Shown one piece after another: positions 57,201 through 64,000 of a stretch of 64,000 nt of DNA. The notes under the pieces were generated by a model. That model was not told the DNA's origin. It searched no databases and saw nothing but the letters and a program-made list of their open reading frames with translations. Location of the stretch: positions 2,756,001-2,820,000 of the forward strand of contig CP021224.1 in NCBI GenBank assembly GCA_003999685.1, written 5' to 3'. Made by a program: the position numbers and the translations under genes. Origin of the DNA: Taiwanofungus camphoratus. Lineage: Eukaryota; Basidiomycota; Agaricomycetes; Polyporales; Taiwanofungaceae. Within the stretch, counting starts at the first letter, position 1. Each line of letters opens with the position of its first letter.

Positions 57201-57757
57201 GTGTCGACCACGTCGCGCGCCTTCCCCAACATAGTAGTAGGGTCCAGCGCGCCCTCGAAGAACGAGAGCTCAGCACGCTTCTGCGCAATGGCTAAAGCGA
57301 GTGCTTCGCGGCGAAACGTTTTAAATTTCTCCGCAAGAGCCCCTGGTTCCGCCGGGTGTGTTTCCAGCCATGCTTTCGCAGACTGGAAAACGGGTTCCCC
57401 CATGCCTTGTAACTGGGGCGGAAGGGAACCGCTGGCAAGATGAGCCTCGAGCTCACCCACTTGCTTCGACAAAGAAACGCAGCGTTCCTTTGCTTCCGCA
57501 ATGCTAGCCAGAACCGGGCGGAGTACCTCCCGGTATACGAGAGGCACGACTGATAATACGGTGTCAAATGTTTCAGCTGAAAGGACGGCGCGGAACTCAT
57601 CGGCAATAGTCTCAAGTGACGTCGCTCCCATGGCATAAGCCAACGAGGGGGGAGCAAGGTTCCGCGCAATAGCGGCGCGAAATGATGCTCCACCTGGTCC
57701 TGCGGAAGTCGAACGGGTGGATCCAGGACGAGGTAGGCGATTGGCCATTGTAAGCAA
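54224..57757 (-). CDS. Penelope-like reverse transcriptase, endonuclease-less (1177 aa)
   Basis: A single intronless frame. The N-terminal half is helical and charged (Ala/Arg-rich start MLTMANRLPRPGS; ELEAHL coiled-coil-like parts; a run EEEQRERERETE at about residue 370). The reverse transcriptase follows: DKNLGAAVVTREWFINGCNL, then IPKIHKTPVKMRPIV (654-668), motif A DVVAFYPNVP with the catalytic Asp at about 724, RGLAMGVACSPDLANLYG, and YIDD at 829-832. The IPKIHK...RPIV block and telomerase-like layout are typical of PLEs. The last 340 residues contain no GIY-YIG endonuclease; the telomere-associated Athena/Coprina group also lacks it and primes on chromosome ends. The frame is fully intact, so the element may be active. 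Confidence 0.92.
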   Translation of the reverse strand: MLTMANRLPRPGSTRSTSAGPGGASFRAAIARNLAPPSLAYAMGATSLETIADEFRAVLSAETFDTVLSVVPLVYREVLRPVLASIAEAKERCVSLSKQVGELEAHLASGSLPPQLQGMGEPVFQSAKAWLETHPAEPGALAEKFKTFRREALALAIAQKRAELSFFEGALDPTTMLGKARDVVDTQWAAISQGSRVPKWRTSLDGNVEIEGWQNDPVLESEHKRFVAVLPRFCFRVVNIRESQLAHAATRANAKSALKAVAEVEMSDTTENPAALKKLIDDAVDRRLKGEGTSKNVKQQVSFVHGSVPKDLPGATLSRILEGQRQGAKSFGAHEHRRTPSQSSAARGKAEAGRFVEESFDEEEQRERERETELIRCVLRSRLRFSQPSTYPDCILDLPTPVGARTLLYFAPAALVEAQRFRTWVHVGDDVSLPADISIHISCGLKYMLYARPSGELVQNAYDDFCERVRWRVHFACKQKILERQGISQPPYDPDYDLRLKRDSNAPQASQYIELGLKRGQTYVTEFIRNVVPGLKARSRPNRLVDLDKVRLWLDEHNYLILQTDKNLGAAVVTREWFINGCNLLLSNTADYQEINPGQRQMYLEKVTKRVKELSDWVEGAMPHDQTLQLAKYLRSKCPESELDEPKVPIFYGIPKIHKTPVKMRPIVPCHSCAQGPAAKVVSKLLKPIIEVEPFIIHGSKDLAAKLATVKTLKYKKYWLVAGDVVAFYPNVPLRECVGIVSKLYISHPLGSQSTDHPEFYNALFIRCMQSANYDLIVDFNGHTFLQKRGLAMGVACSPDLANLYGCHFENKVWPSGQVSPPFLYYGRYIDDVFAIVEAGSAAEALELCTSRISYTGCTITWEVSEWATPFLDMLIYIDPVTNRVEHKPYRKALNHHERIPWISHHPKDVKKGTFIGEMSRLATLSSKLEHYLDALKGLVDLYIGRGYPPALVIAWLDAHKAVRWAKRLETKQTSTKAADANDGVLVIKSQFNPSWDSFDIHELMTRVTGSWVESLSFFKNFFSASWENSAAPIFDYSAGGSRDATLSGTVQTTLEEWWDPARVAQRKLSRETAAASAAADRAAAEARRSDQISTLAAAVHDNRAEEGWVWTGRYLRKPTGFIEAEKVADLSQLGFLDKRWLVSRKRETNFADLASKWRRSVINAQSADDVLLEMDI

Positions 57758-57849
57758 GCGCAGGGTGCGTCAGGAGGGAGAAAATGAAAGGAGATCGGGC
57801 ACCGAGCGAAGCAAAGGGCGAGCAGTCGGTATTCCTGGATCGGGTTGAC

Positions 57850-57880
57850 GGTTAGGTTAGGTTAGGTTAGGTTAGGTTAG
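57850..57880 (+). repeat. Interstitial telomere-type tract (TTAGG)n
   Basis: About six exact TTAGG units between the 5' end of unit 2 and the tip of the class B fragment. Confidence 0.9.
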
Positions 57881-57941
57881 GAGGTGGAGCGAGACCGCCG
57901 ATAGGCGGGCGAGCGTAGTAAGAGATGAGAAAAATAGAGAA

Positions 57942-58014
57942 GACAAGAGTAAACAAAGGTATCTGTCGCCAGATACCAACTTGTTTCGCTAAGGAGCTCA
58001 TCAGTACTCTCGTC
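57942..58014 (-). ncRNA. Type I hammerhead ribozyme, class B (PLE fragment)
   Basis: Same architecture as the LTR copy at 48933-49004, with stem I GACGAGAGTA/TACTCTTGTC, core CTGATGA...GAA and a stem III capped by GCGA. Differences fall in loops or are paired: the loop-closing pair of stem III is G-C here and A-T in the LTR copy, and the stem II loop has one extra base. The compensatory change supports selection for the folded RNA. Confidence 0.87.
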
Positions 58015-58058
58015 GTACTTTTAACCGATGGTTCAGGGTCATCAGATGATTGACCCTG

Positions 58059-58083
58059 AGTCATCGGCCGGAGGCCGATGACT
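58059..58083 (-). other. Conserved hairpin upstream of the class B ribozyme
   Basis: AGTCATCGGCC and GGCCGATGACT pair perfectly over 11 bases around a 3-base loop. Class A units have a matching hairpin at the same relative place (AGTCATGGCC...GGCC-GGTGACT, with a small internal loop). In the RNA sense it lies about 45 bases upstream of the ribozyme, beside a further TCAACCA/TGGTTGA hairpin in class A. Confidence 0.6.
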
Positions 58084-58776
58084 GATTCTATTTGACCAAC
58101 CAGGCCATGAGGTAGTGGTGAGCTCCAATCACATTAGAGCTATTTCTCTTATCTCTTATCAGCGGGCCGACAAAAGGCAGGCTAGAACGCCCTAGCCTTT
58201 ACCAATACCGCCACCTGATCAGAGATAATAATCAGATGTAAAGATAAGGAGTCATTTAAGATGACTCATAGATAAGAGATCCCTTATCATCGGTTAGGGT
58301 GATAAGGGTGGGAATAGAACAATCCGGGCCGGTGCCGACCGAGTCACATGACCGGTCCGACTTCCGGGCGCCTAGATAAGGGCAGCGTGGACCACTGAGG
58401 AAGCATCATGTCACGGCACAAACCTGAGGATCCCTAGGAACACCCTCACCGAGCCATGCGGGGCGGGGGCGGGATATTCACTAGGACCGCGTCCGGCAAG
58501 TTGCCGCACCGTGCCATAGCATGTTACACCTCACAGATCACCGGATCATGGACTAACACAGCAGAGGGGCGCTGGTGACCATAACTAGGTAGTGCCCAGG
58601 CCAGTCCAGCCTTGCGGCTCAACCGGTCCGTGCCTGGATGCTGGTTACATGGCCGGCCCTCTCGGGCAAGTCACGTGACGAGCATCTTATTTCCCAAAGC
58701 TACCAAATGGAGAAGGCGCGATAGCGCCTTCAGTTAGGTTAGGTTAGGTTAGGATTTAGCGTTAGGTTAGGTTAGG

Positions 58777-58820
58777 AGGTGGAGCGAGACCGCCGATAGG
58801 CGGGCGAGCGTAGTAAGAGA
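58777..58820 (-). mobile_element. 44-base stub of a class B 3' end
   Basis: The stub equals the first 44 bases of the fragment at 57881 (tip AGGTGGAGCGAGACCGCC to GTAGTAAGAGA) and then stops abruptly, with TTAGG repeats on both sides. It is too short to include the ribozyme. The simplest reading is an abortive reverse transcription product at a chromosome end, resealed with telomere repeats. Confidence 0.8.
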
Positions 58821-58880
58821 TTAGGTTAGGTTAGGTTAGGTTAGGTTAGGTTAGGTTAGGTTAGGTTAGGTTAGGTTAGG
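58821..58880 (+). repeat. Interstitial telomere-type tract (TTAGG)12
   Basis: Twelve exact TTAGG units, the longest perfect run in the window, between the 44-base stub and unit 3. Confidence 0.92.
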
Positions 58881-58943
58881 AGGTCTATGTATCAACACTA
58901 CAAGGGCTGCGAGTGCAGGGCAGGAAGGGGAGGCTTAGTGGAA

Positions 58944-59012
58944 GCTAGTACTAATTAGCCCGATATCGCTATCGGACGGCTAATTTCGACTAAGTCTCAT
59001 CAGAGCACTAGC
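58944..59012 (-). ncRNA. Type I hammerhead ribozyme, class A (PLE unit 3)
   Basis: Identical in all 69 bases to the class A copies in units 1, 2 and 4; about 63 bases from the 3' end of its unit. Confidence 0.88.
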
Positions 59013-59741
59013 GTCGCTTATAACCAAGTTCAACCAAAGTCACGCTTATGGTTGAGTCATGGCCTGGGGGCCGGTGACTAAGTCAATTTGACCGAACCAG
59101 GGCAAAGGGTTGCAGGTGGGAGCGAATCACGTCTCTCCCTCCTATCCTAATCAGTCAGCGATGAGCAATCATCATTGTCTAGATTCGCCTAGACACCATT
59201 ACTGATCAGATGTCAGAGTCATCTGATTAAGATTAGAATCCGGATCGCAAGCCTAGGCTCAAGATCCGAGATAACAGATAGGAAGCCCGGGCCGGAGGTT
59301 AATCCGGGCCGGGTATAGATAGGAACAAATTAGCCGGTACCGCACCGATCATGTGACCGGGCCGCTTTTCCGGGCGTCTACTAAGGGCAGCGTGGACCAC
59401 TGAGGAAGCATCATGTCATGGCACAAACCTGGGAATCCCCGTGAGCACCCTGTCCGAGCCATGCGGGGCGGGGGAAGGATACTCAATAGGACCGCGTCCA
59501 GCAAGTTGCCGCACCGTGCTCTAGCATGTTACAACCCACAGATCACCAGATCATGGACTAACACAGCAGAGGGGCGCTGGGGACCATAGTAGTTAACGCG
59601 CGCTCCGCTAGCATGCGGGGACGGCGCGCACCGGGCCGCAGTGAAGGGCCGGTCCGTACTAAGTGCCGAACATATCACGTGACACGTAAGGCGCCTATCT
59701 ATTTTAAGGCAACCCTAAGCGCAGGACTGGGTAAGTCCGGC

Positions 59742-59842
59742 GGTTAGGTTAGGTTAGGTTAGGATTAGCGTTAGGTTAGGTTAGGTTAGGTTAGGTTAGG
59801 TTCGGTTAGGTTAGGTTAGGTTAGGTTAGGGTTAGGTTAGGT
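59742..59842 (+). repeat. Element-internal imperfect TTAGG tract (unit 3)
   Basis: Matches the tracts in units 1 and 2 including the irregular units GGATTAGCG, GGTTCGG and TTAGGGTTAGG. Confidence 0.85.
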
Positions 59843-59931
59843 CTGGTTTGAACAGACAACCCTAATACACCAACACACTAAGATAACGTTACACCTGATG
59901 TAACCGATGCTAATCAAACTGACTTAACAGT

Positions 59932-62900
59932 TTATATATCCATTTCCAGAAGTACGTCATCCGCACTTTGGGCATTAATAACACTTCTGCGCCATTTACT
60001 TGCTAAGTCTGCGAAATTGGTTTCCCGCTTTCGAGACACAAGCCAGCGCTTGTCTAAGAATCCGAGTTGGGAAAGGTCTGCAACCTTCTCCGCCTCAATA
60101 AATCCGGTGGGTTTCCTTAGGTACCGCCCAGTCCATACCCAGCCCTCTTCTGCGCGGTTATCATGGACGACCGCCGCCAGGTTAGAGATTTGATCAGACC
60201 GCCGGGCTTCAGCGGCGGCACGATCTGCTGCTGCCGAAGCAGCCGCCGTTTCGCGCGACAGCTTGCGCTGGGCTACTCGGGCGGGATCCCACCACTCCTC
60301 AAGCGTGGTCTGAACTGTGCCGGATAGGGTCGCATCCCGCGAACCCCCAGCCGAATAATCGAAAATCGGAGCGGCCGAGTTTTCCCAACTCGCCGAAAAG
60401 AAGTTTTTGAAGAAACTCAAAGACTCCACCCAAGATCCGGTAACTCGTGTCATTAATTCATGAATATCGAAAGAATCCCATGAAGGGTTAAATTGCGACT
60501 TAATTACAAGTACGCCATCATTCGCATCCGCCGCTGTGGTCGAAGTTTGTTTAGTTTCCAAACGTTTCGCCCAGCGTACTGCTTTATGTGAATCAAGCCA
60601 TGCAATAACCAGAGCAGGAGGATAACCACGGCCGATGTACAAATCGACAAGCCCTTTAAGGGCATCTAAGTAGTGTTCCAACTTAGAACTTAGCGTGGCT
60701 AAACGGCTCATCTCTCCAATGAACGTGCCTTTTTTAACGTCCTTTGGATGGTGAGATATCCATGGTATTCTTTCATGATGGTTAAGTGCTTTCCGATACG
60801 GCTTATGTTCCACCCGGTTGGTTACGGGGTCAATATAAATAAGCATGTCAAGGAACGGCGTTGCCCATTCCGACACTTCCCATGTTATAGTACAGCCAGT
60901 GTAAGAAATACGACTGGTGCAGAGTTCAAGTGCCTCAGCTGCACTACCTGCTTCAACGATAGCAAATACATCATCGATGTACCGCCCATAATAAAGAAAG
61001 GGTGGGCTAACCTGCCCAGAAGGCCAGACTTTATTTTCAAAATGGCATCCATATAGATTAGCTAGGTCGGGCGAACAAGCCACTCCCATAGCTAACCCTC
61101 GTTTTTGAAGAAATGTGTGACCGTTGAAGTCAACTATTAAATCGTAATTGGCAGATTGCATACACCGAATAAACAAGGCGTTGTAAAATTCGGGGTGGTC
61201 CGTTGATTGACTACCCAATGGATGACTAATGTACAGTTTAGATACAATGCCTACGCATTCTCTGAGAGGTACGTTAGGGTAGAAAGCGACCACGTCGCCG
61301 GCCACAAGCCAATATTTTTTATATTTTAGTGTTTTAACCGTTGCTAACTTGGCAGCAAGATCTTTACTGCCATGTATAATAAAGGGTTCTGCCTCTATGA
61401 TAGGTTTCAACAACTTGGATACTACTTTAGCCGCGGGGCCTTGAGCGCATGAGTGACAGGGCACAATAGGCCGCATCTTCACGGGTGTCTTATGGATTTT
61501 TGGGATACCGTAGAAGATGGGAACCTTAGGCTCATCCAACTCGCTCTCGGGACATTTTGACCGAAGAAATTTGGCTAACTGGAGTGTCTGATCGTGAGGC
61601 ATAGCCCCTTCGACCCAGTCGCTTAACTCCTTAACCCGCTTAGTAACCTTTTCTAGATACATTTGTCTCTGACCAGGATTAATTTCCTGATAGTCAGCCG
61701 TATTCGACAAAAGCAAATTGCAACCATTTATGAACCATTCCCTTGTGACTACAGCAGCGCCGAGGTTCTTATCCGTTTGGAGGATGAGGTAGTTATGCTC
61801 ATCCAACCAGAGGCGAACTTTATCCAGGTCTACAAGTCGATTAGGGCGACTTCTAGCTTTCAAACCGGGTACGACAGTGCGTATGAATTCAGTGACGTAT
61901 GTTTGCCCGCGTTTAAGACCAAGTTCGATATATTGGCTGGCTTGAGGCGCGTTGCTATCGCGTTTAAGCCTCAAGTCGTAGTCAGGATCGTAAGGTGGTT
62001 GACTTATTCCTTGCCGCTCAAGAATCTTTTGTTTACAGGCAAAGTGTACTCTCCATCGTACACGTTCACAAAAGTCATCGTAAGCGTTTTGAACTAACTC
62101 GCCTGAAGGTCGAGCGTACAGCATGTACTTAAGTCCGCAAGAAATATGTATACTGATGTCCGCAGGTAAACTAACACTGTCGCCAACATGAACCCAAGTC
62201 CGGAACCTCTGTGCTTCGACTAAAGCCGCCGGTGCAAAGTAAAGGAGGGTGCGTGCCCCGACTGGTGTAGGAAGATCGAGTATACAATCAGGGTAAGTAG
62301 AGGGTTGCGAGAAGCGGAGTCGCGACCGAAGGACACACCGTATCAATTCGGTCTCCCTTTCCCTTTCCCTTTGTTCTTCTTCGTCGAAACCTTCTTCGAC
62401 GAAGCGGCCTGCTTCTGCTTTGCCGCGCGCTGCGGAGCTTTGGGAGGGCGTCCTCTTGTGCTCATGCGCGCCGAACGATTTGGCGCCTTGCCTTTGCCCT
62501 TCTAGAATACGAGAGAGGGTGGCGCCAGGTAAGTCTTTTGGTACTGAACCGTGTACAAAACTAACCTGCTGTTTAACGTTCTTCGAGGTGCCCTCACCTT
62601 TCAGCCGACGATCAACCGCATCGTCGATCAGTTTCTTTAAGGCAGCGGGATTCTCGGTGGTGTCGCTCATCTCCACCTCCGCTACTGCCTTAAGGGCACT
62701 CTTCGCATTGGCTCGAGTCGCGGCATGTGCTAGCTGTGATTCGCGAATATTCACGACACGGAAGCAAAACCGCGGGAGCACAGCGACGAATCGCTTGTGT
62801 TCCGACTCAAGGACGGGGTCGTTCTGCCAACCCTCAATCTCGACGTTCCCGTCAAGAGAGGTTCTCCACTTAGGGACCCGCGATCCTTGTGAGATCGCGG

Positions 62901-63465
62901 CCCACTGAGTGTCGACCACGTCGCGCGCCTTCCCCAACATAGTAGTCGGGTCCAACGCGCCCTCGAAGAACGAGAGCTCAGCACGCTTTTGCGCTATGGC
63001 TAAAGCGAGTGCTTCGCGGCGAAACGTTTTAAATTTCTCCGCAAGAGCCCCTGGTTCCGCCGGGTGTGTTTCCAGCCATGCTTTCGCAGACTGGAAAACG
63101 GGTTCCCCCATGCCTTGTAACTGGGGCGGAAGGGAACCGCTGGCAAGATGAGCCTCGAGCTCACCCACTTGCTTCGACAAAGAAACGCAGCGTTCCTTCG
63201 CTTCCGCAATGCTAGCCAGAACCGGGCGGAGTACCTCCCGGTATACGAGAGGCACGACTGATAATACGGTGTCAAATGTTTCAGCTGAAAGGACGGCGCG
63301 GAACTCATCGGCAATAGTCTCAAGTGACGTCGCTCCCATGGCATAAGCCAACGAGGGGGGAGCAAGGTTCCTCGCAATAGCGGCGCGAAGTGATGCTCCA
63401 CCTGGTCCTGCGGAAGTCGAACGGGTGGATCCAGGACGAGGTAGGCGATTGGCCATTGTAAGCAA
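59932..63465 (-). CDS. Penelope-like reverse transcriptase, endonuclease-less (1177 aa), second intact copy
   Basis: Same length as the protein at 54224-57757, with only about a dozen residue differences, scattered and mostly conservative (for example EVEPF/EAEPF, KYLRS/KFLRS, DAHK/DSHK, TLAAAV/NLAAVV). The RT motifs IPKIHK, MRPIV, DVVAFYPNV and YIDD are unchanged. No GIY-YIG region. Most base differences appear to fall at third codon positions, as expected under selection for function. With the longer 5' UTR, this is the best candidate for the active source in the window. Confidence 0.92.
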   Translation of the reverse strand: MLTMANRLPRPGSTRSTSAGPGGASLRAAIARNLAPPSLAYAMGATSLETIADEFRAVLSAETFDTVLSVVPLVYREVLRPVLASIAEAKERCVSLSKQVGELEAHLASGSLPPQLQGMGEPVFQSAKAWLETHPAEPGALAEKFKTFRREALALAIAQKRAELSFFEGALDPTTMLGKARDVVDTQWAAISQGSRVPKWRTSLDGNVEIEGWQNDPVLESEHKRFVAVLPRFCFRVVNIRESQLAHAATRANAKSALKAVAEVEMSDTTENPAALKKLIDDAVDRRLKGEGTSKNVKQQVSFVHGSVPKDLPGATLSRILEGQRQGAKSFGAHEHKRTPSQSSAARGKAEAGRFVEEGFDEEEQRERERETELIRCVLRSRLRFSQPSTYPDCILDLPTPVGARTLLYFAPAALVEAQRFRTWVHVGDSVSLPADISIHISCGLKYMLYARPSGELVQNAYDDFCERVRWRVHFACKQKILERQGISQPPYDPDYDLRLKRDSNAPQASQYIELGLKRGQTYVTEFIRTVVPGLKARSRPNRLVDLDKVRLWLDEHNYLILQTDKNLGAAVVTREWFINGCNLLLSNTADYQEINPGQRQMYLEKVTKRVKELSDWVEGAMPHDQTLQLAKFLRSKCPESELDEPKVPIFYGIPKIHKTPVKMRPIVPCHSCAQGPAAKVVSKLLKPIIEAEPFIIHGSKDLAAKLATVKTLKYKKYWLVAGDVVAFYPNVPLRECVGIVSKLYISHPLGSQSTDHPEFYNALFIRCMQSANYDLIVDFNGHTFLQKRGLAMGVACSPDLANLYGCHFENKVWPSGQVSPPFLYYGRYIDDVFAIVEAGSAAEALELCTSRISYTGCTITWEVSEWATPFLDMLIYIDPVTNRVEHKPYRKALNHHERIPWISHHPKDVKKGTFIGEMSRLATLSSKLEHYLDALKGLVDLYIGRGYPPALVIAWLDSHKAVRWAKRLETKQTSTTAADANDGVLVIKSQFNPSWDSFDIHELMTRVTGSWVESLSFFKNFFSASWENSAAPIFDYSAGGSRDATLSGTVQTTLEEWWDPARVAQRKLSRETAAASAAADRAAAEARRSDQISNLAAVVHDNRAEEGWVWTGRYLRKPTGFIEAEKVADLSQLGFLDKRWLVSRKRETNFADLASKWRRSVINAQSADDVLLEMDI

Positions 63466-63640
63466 GCGCAGGGTGCGTCAGGAGGGAGAAAGTGAAAAGA
63501 GATCGGGCACCGAGCGAAGCAAAGGGCGAGCAGTCGGTATTCCTGGATCGGGTTGACGGGCGGGGGTGTCGGTGGCAGAACACGATAGCGCCGTCGAAAA
63601 CCGAGATGCGGTATAAGAGACAGTTTGGAGGTGTTGGCTG

Positions 63641-63651
63641 GTTAGGTTAGG
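63641..63651 (+). repeat. Short TTAGG junction
   Basis: Only two TTAGG units separate the 5' UTR of unit 3 from the tip of unit 4, the shortest junction in the array. Confidence 0.8.
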
Positions 63652-64000
63652 AGGTCTATGTATCAACACTACAAGGGCTGCGAGTGCAGGGCAGGAAGGG
63701 GAGGCTTAGTGGAAGCTAGTACTAATTAGCCCGATATCGCTATCGGACGGCTAATTTCGACTAAGTCTCATCAGAGCACTAGCGTCGCTTATAACCAAGT
63801 TCAACCAAAGTCACGCTTATGGTTGAGTCATGGCCTGGGGGCCGGTGACTAAGTCAATTTGACCGAACCAGGGCAAAGGGTTGCAGGTGGGAGCGAATCA
63901 CGTCTCTCCCTCCTATCCTAATCAGTCAGCGATGAGCAATCATCATTGTCTAGATTCGCCTAGACACCATTACTGATCAGATGTCAGAGTCATCTGATTA
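63652..64000 (-). mobile_element. Penelope-like element unit 4, 3' end only (continues past window)
   Basis: Starts with the tip AGGTCTATGTATC and follows the unit 3 sequence base by base to the window edge, including the hammerhead and the hairpins. The array therefore continues to the right. Confidence 0.85.
63715..63783 (-). ncRNA. Type I hammerhead ribozyme, class A (PLE unit 4)
   Basis: Fourth identical class A copy (69 bases). In a minus-strand transcript through the array, it would cut about 75 bases upstream of the 5' UTR of unit 3. Confidence 0.87.

Larger units (their letters stand above)
53175..57849 (-). mobile_element. Penelope-like element unit 2, full ORF
   Basis: Between TTAGG tracts, sense on minus: short 5' UTR (57758-57849), a 1177-codon ORF, an internal TTAGG tract (54034-54134), a structured segment, hammerhead, and tip AGGTCTATGTATCAACACTA. 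The 5' UTR ends about 85 bases earlier than in unit 3, so the copy is slightly 5'-truncated without touching the ORF. No LTR, target-site duplication or GIY-YIG region is seen. Confidence 0.88.
57881..58775 (-). mobile_element. PLE-type 3' fragment, class B
   Basis: The tip AGGTGGAGCGAGACCGCC and class B ribozyme match the gypsy LTR module. Further right the fragment resembles the non-coding part of class A units, sharing GCAGCGTGGACCACTGAGG and GAGCCATGCGGGGCGGGG and the block ending near GGACCATA/GTGACCATA. It ends inside an internal TTAGG tract (58733-58775, with GGATTTAGCG) and has no ORF. It is thus a second PLE subfamily, 5'-truncated at or just before the coding region. Confidence 0.8.
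58881..63640 (-). mobile_element. Penelope-like element unit 3, longest copy
   Basis: Same organisation as unit 2 with a longer 5' UTR (63466-63640) containing GGCGGGGGTGTCGGTGGCAG on +, then the TTAGG junction. The tip is AGGTCTATGTATC. The sequence is nearly identical to unit 2 throughout, indicating recent spread of one source. Confidence 0.88.

Noticed and set aside
54224-57757. GIY-YIG endonuclease at the C terminus of the PLE protein
   Set aside because: No GIY, YIG or downstream catalytic Arg/Glu pattern is seen after the YIDD region; the protein ends in SADDVLLEMDI.
63641-64000. The physical chromosome end within this window
   Set aside because: The last TTAGG junction has only two units and is followed by another PLE 3' end, so the array continues.

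Overview
The window looks like an Agaricomycete (mushroom-type basidiomycete) chromosome arm that runs into a subtelomere. The genes are dense and split by many short GT-AG introns of about 50-60 bases. Several families are fungal or agaric in type: an F-box-like MGQ-W...INLDK protein, Con-6, Bud6, Axl2, an OPT transporter and Kap123. From about 46.9 kb to the right edge, ordinary genes stop and retroelement debris joined by pentameric TTAGG tracts takes over. The G-rich strand is the + strand throughout, so the chromosome end should lie to the right, beyond base 64000.

Layout of the arm (1-46.5 kb): an F-box-like gene with a frameshift plus the tail of a paralogue, and two copies of a tRNA-Pro-derived repeat; a dynamin-superfamily GTPase; a WS/DGAT-like acyltransferase with a damaged active-site motif; an importin-4/Kap123 karyopherin; an intron-containing tRNA-Leu(AAG); an OPT oligopeptide transporter; a mitochondrial class 2 dihydroorotate dehydrogenase; a gene-poor stretch (25.8-28.9 kb); a BTB-domain protein; a secreted Ser-rich protein with a chitin-binding-like C terminus; a conserved protein of unknown function; a Con-6 stress protein; a head-to-head Bud6/Axl2 pair, both acting in cell polarity; dynein light chain LC8; and a fragment resembling the N terminus of Vps41.

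Subtelomere (46.9-64 kb): a gag-like ORF remnant, a broken ribozyme-bearing module, a ~310-bp tandem repeat, and a Ty3/gypsy chromovirus fragment whose LTR carries a hammerhead ribozyme. Then comes a head-to-tail array of endonuclease-less Penelope-like elements (PLEs) of the telomere-attached Athena/Coprina type, all with the sense strand on minus. One is 5'-truncated, two are near-identical and intact at 1177 codons, one is a related 3' fragment, one is a 44-base stub, and one continues past the window edge. Each unit is bounded by TTAGG repeats. Every unit long enough to contain it carries a type I hammerhead ribozyme about 55-65 bases from its 3' end. The full-length and 5'-truncated PLE copies also carry a fixed, imperfect TTAGG tract between the RT gene and the ribozyme segment.

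Reading of the array (inference): RNA from these elements anneals through its CCTAA-rich 3' end to the telomeric G overhang. Reverse transcription extends the chromosome end, often stopping early, and TTAGG synthesis reseals the end before the next round. The ribozymes would cut tandem read-through transcripts into unit-length RNAs. The most unusual point is that the same terminal ribozyme module occurs both in PLE 3' ends and in the LTR of a gypsy element.
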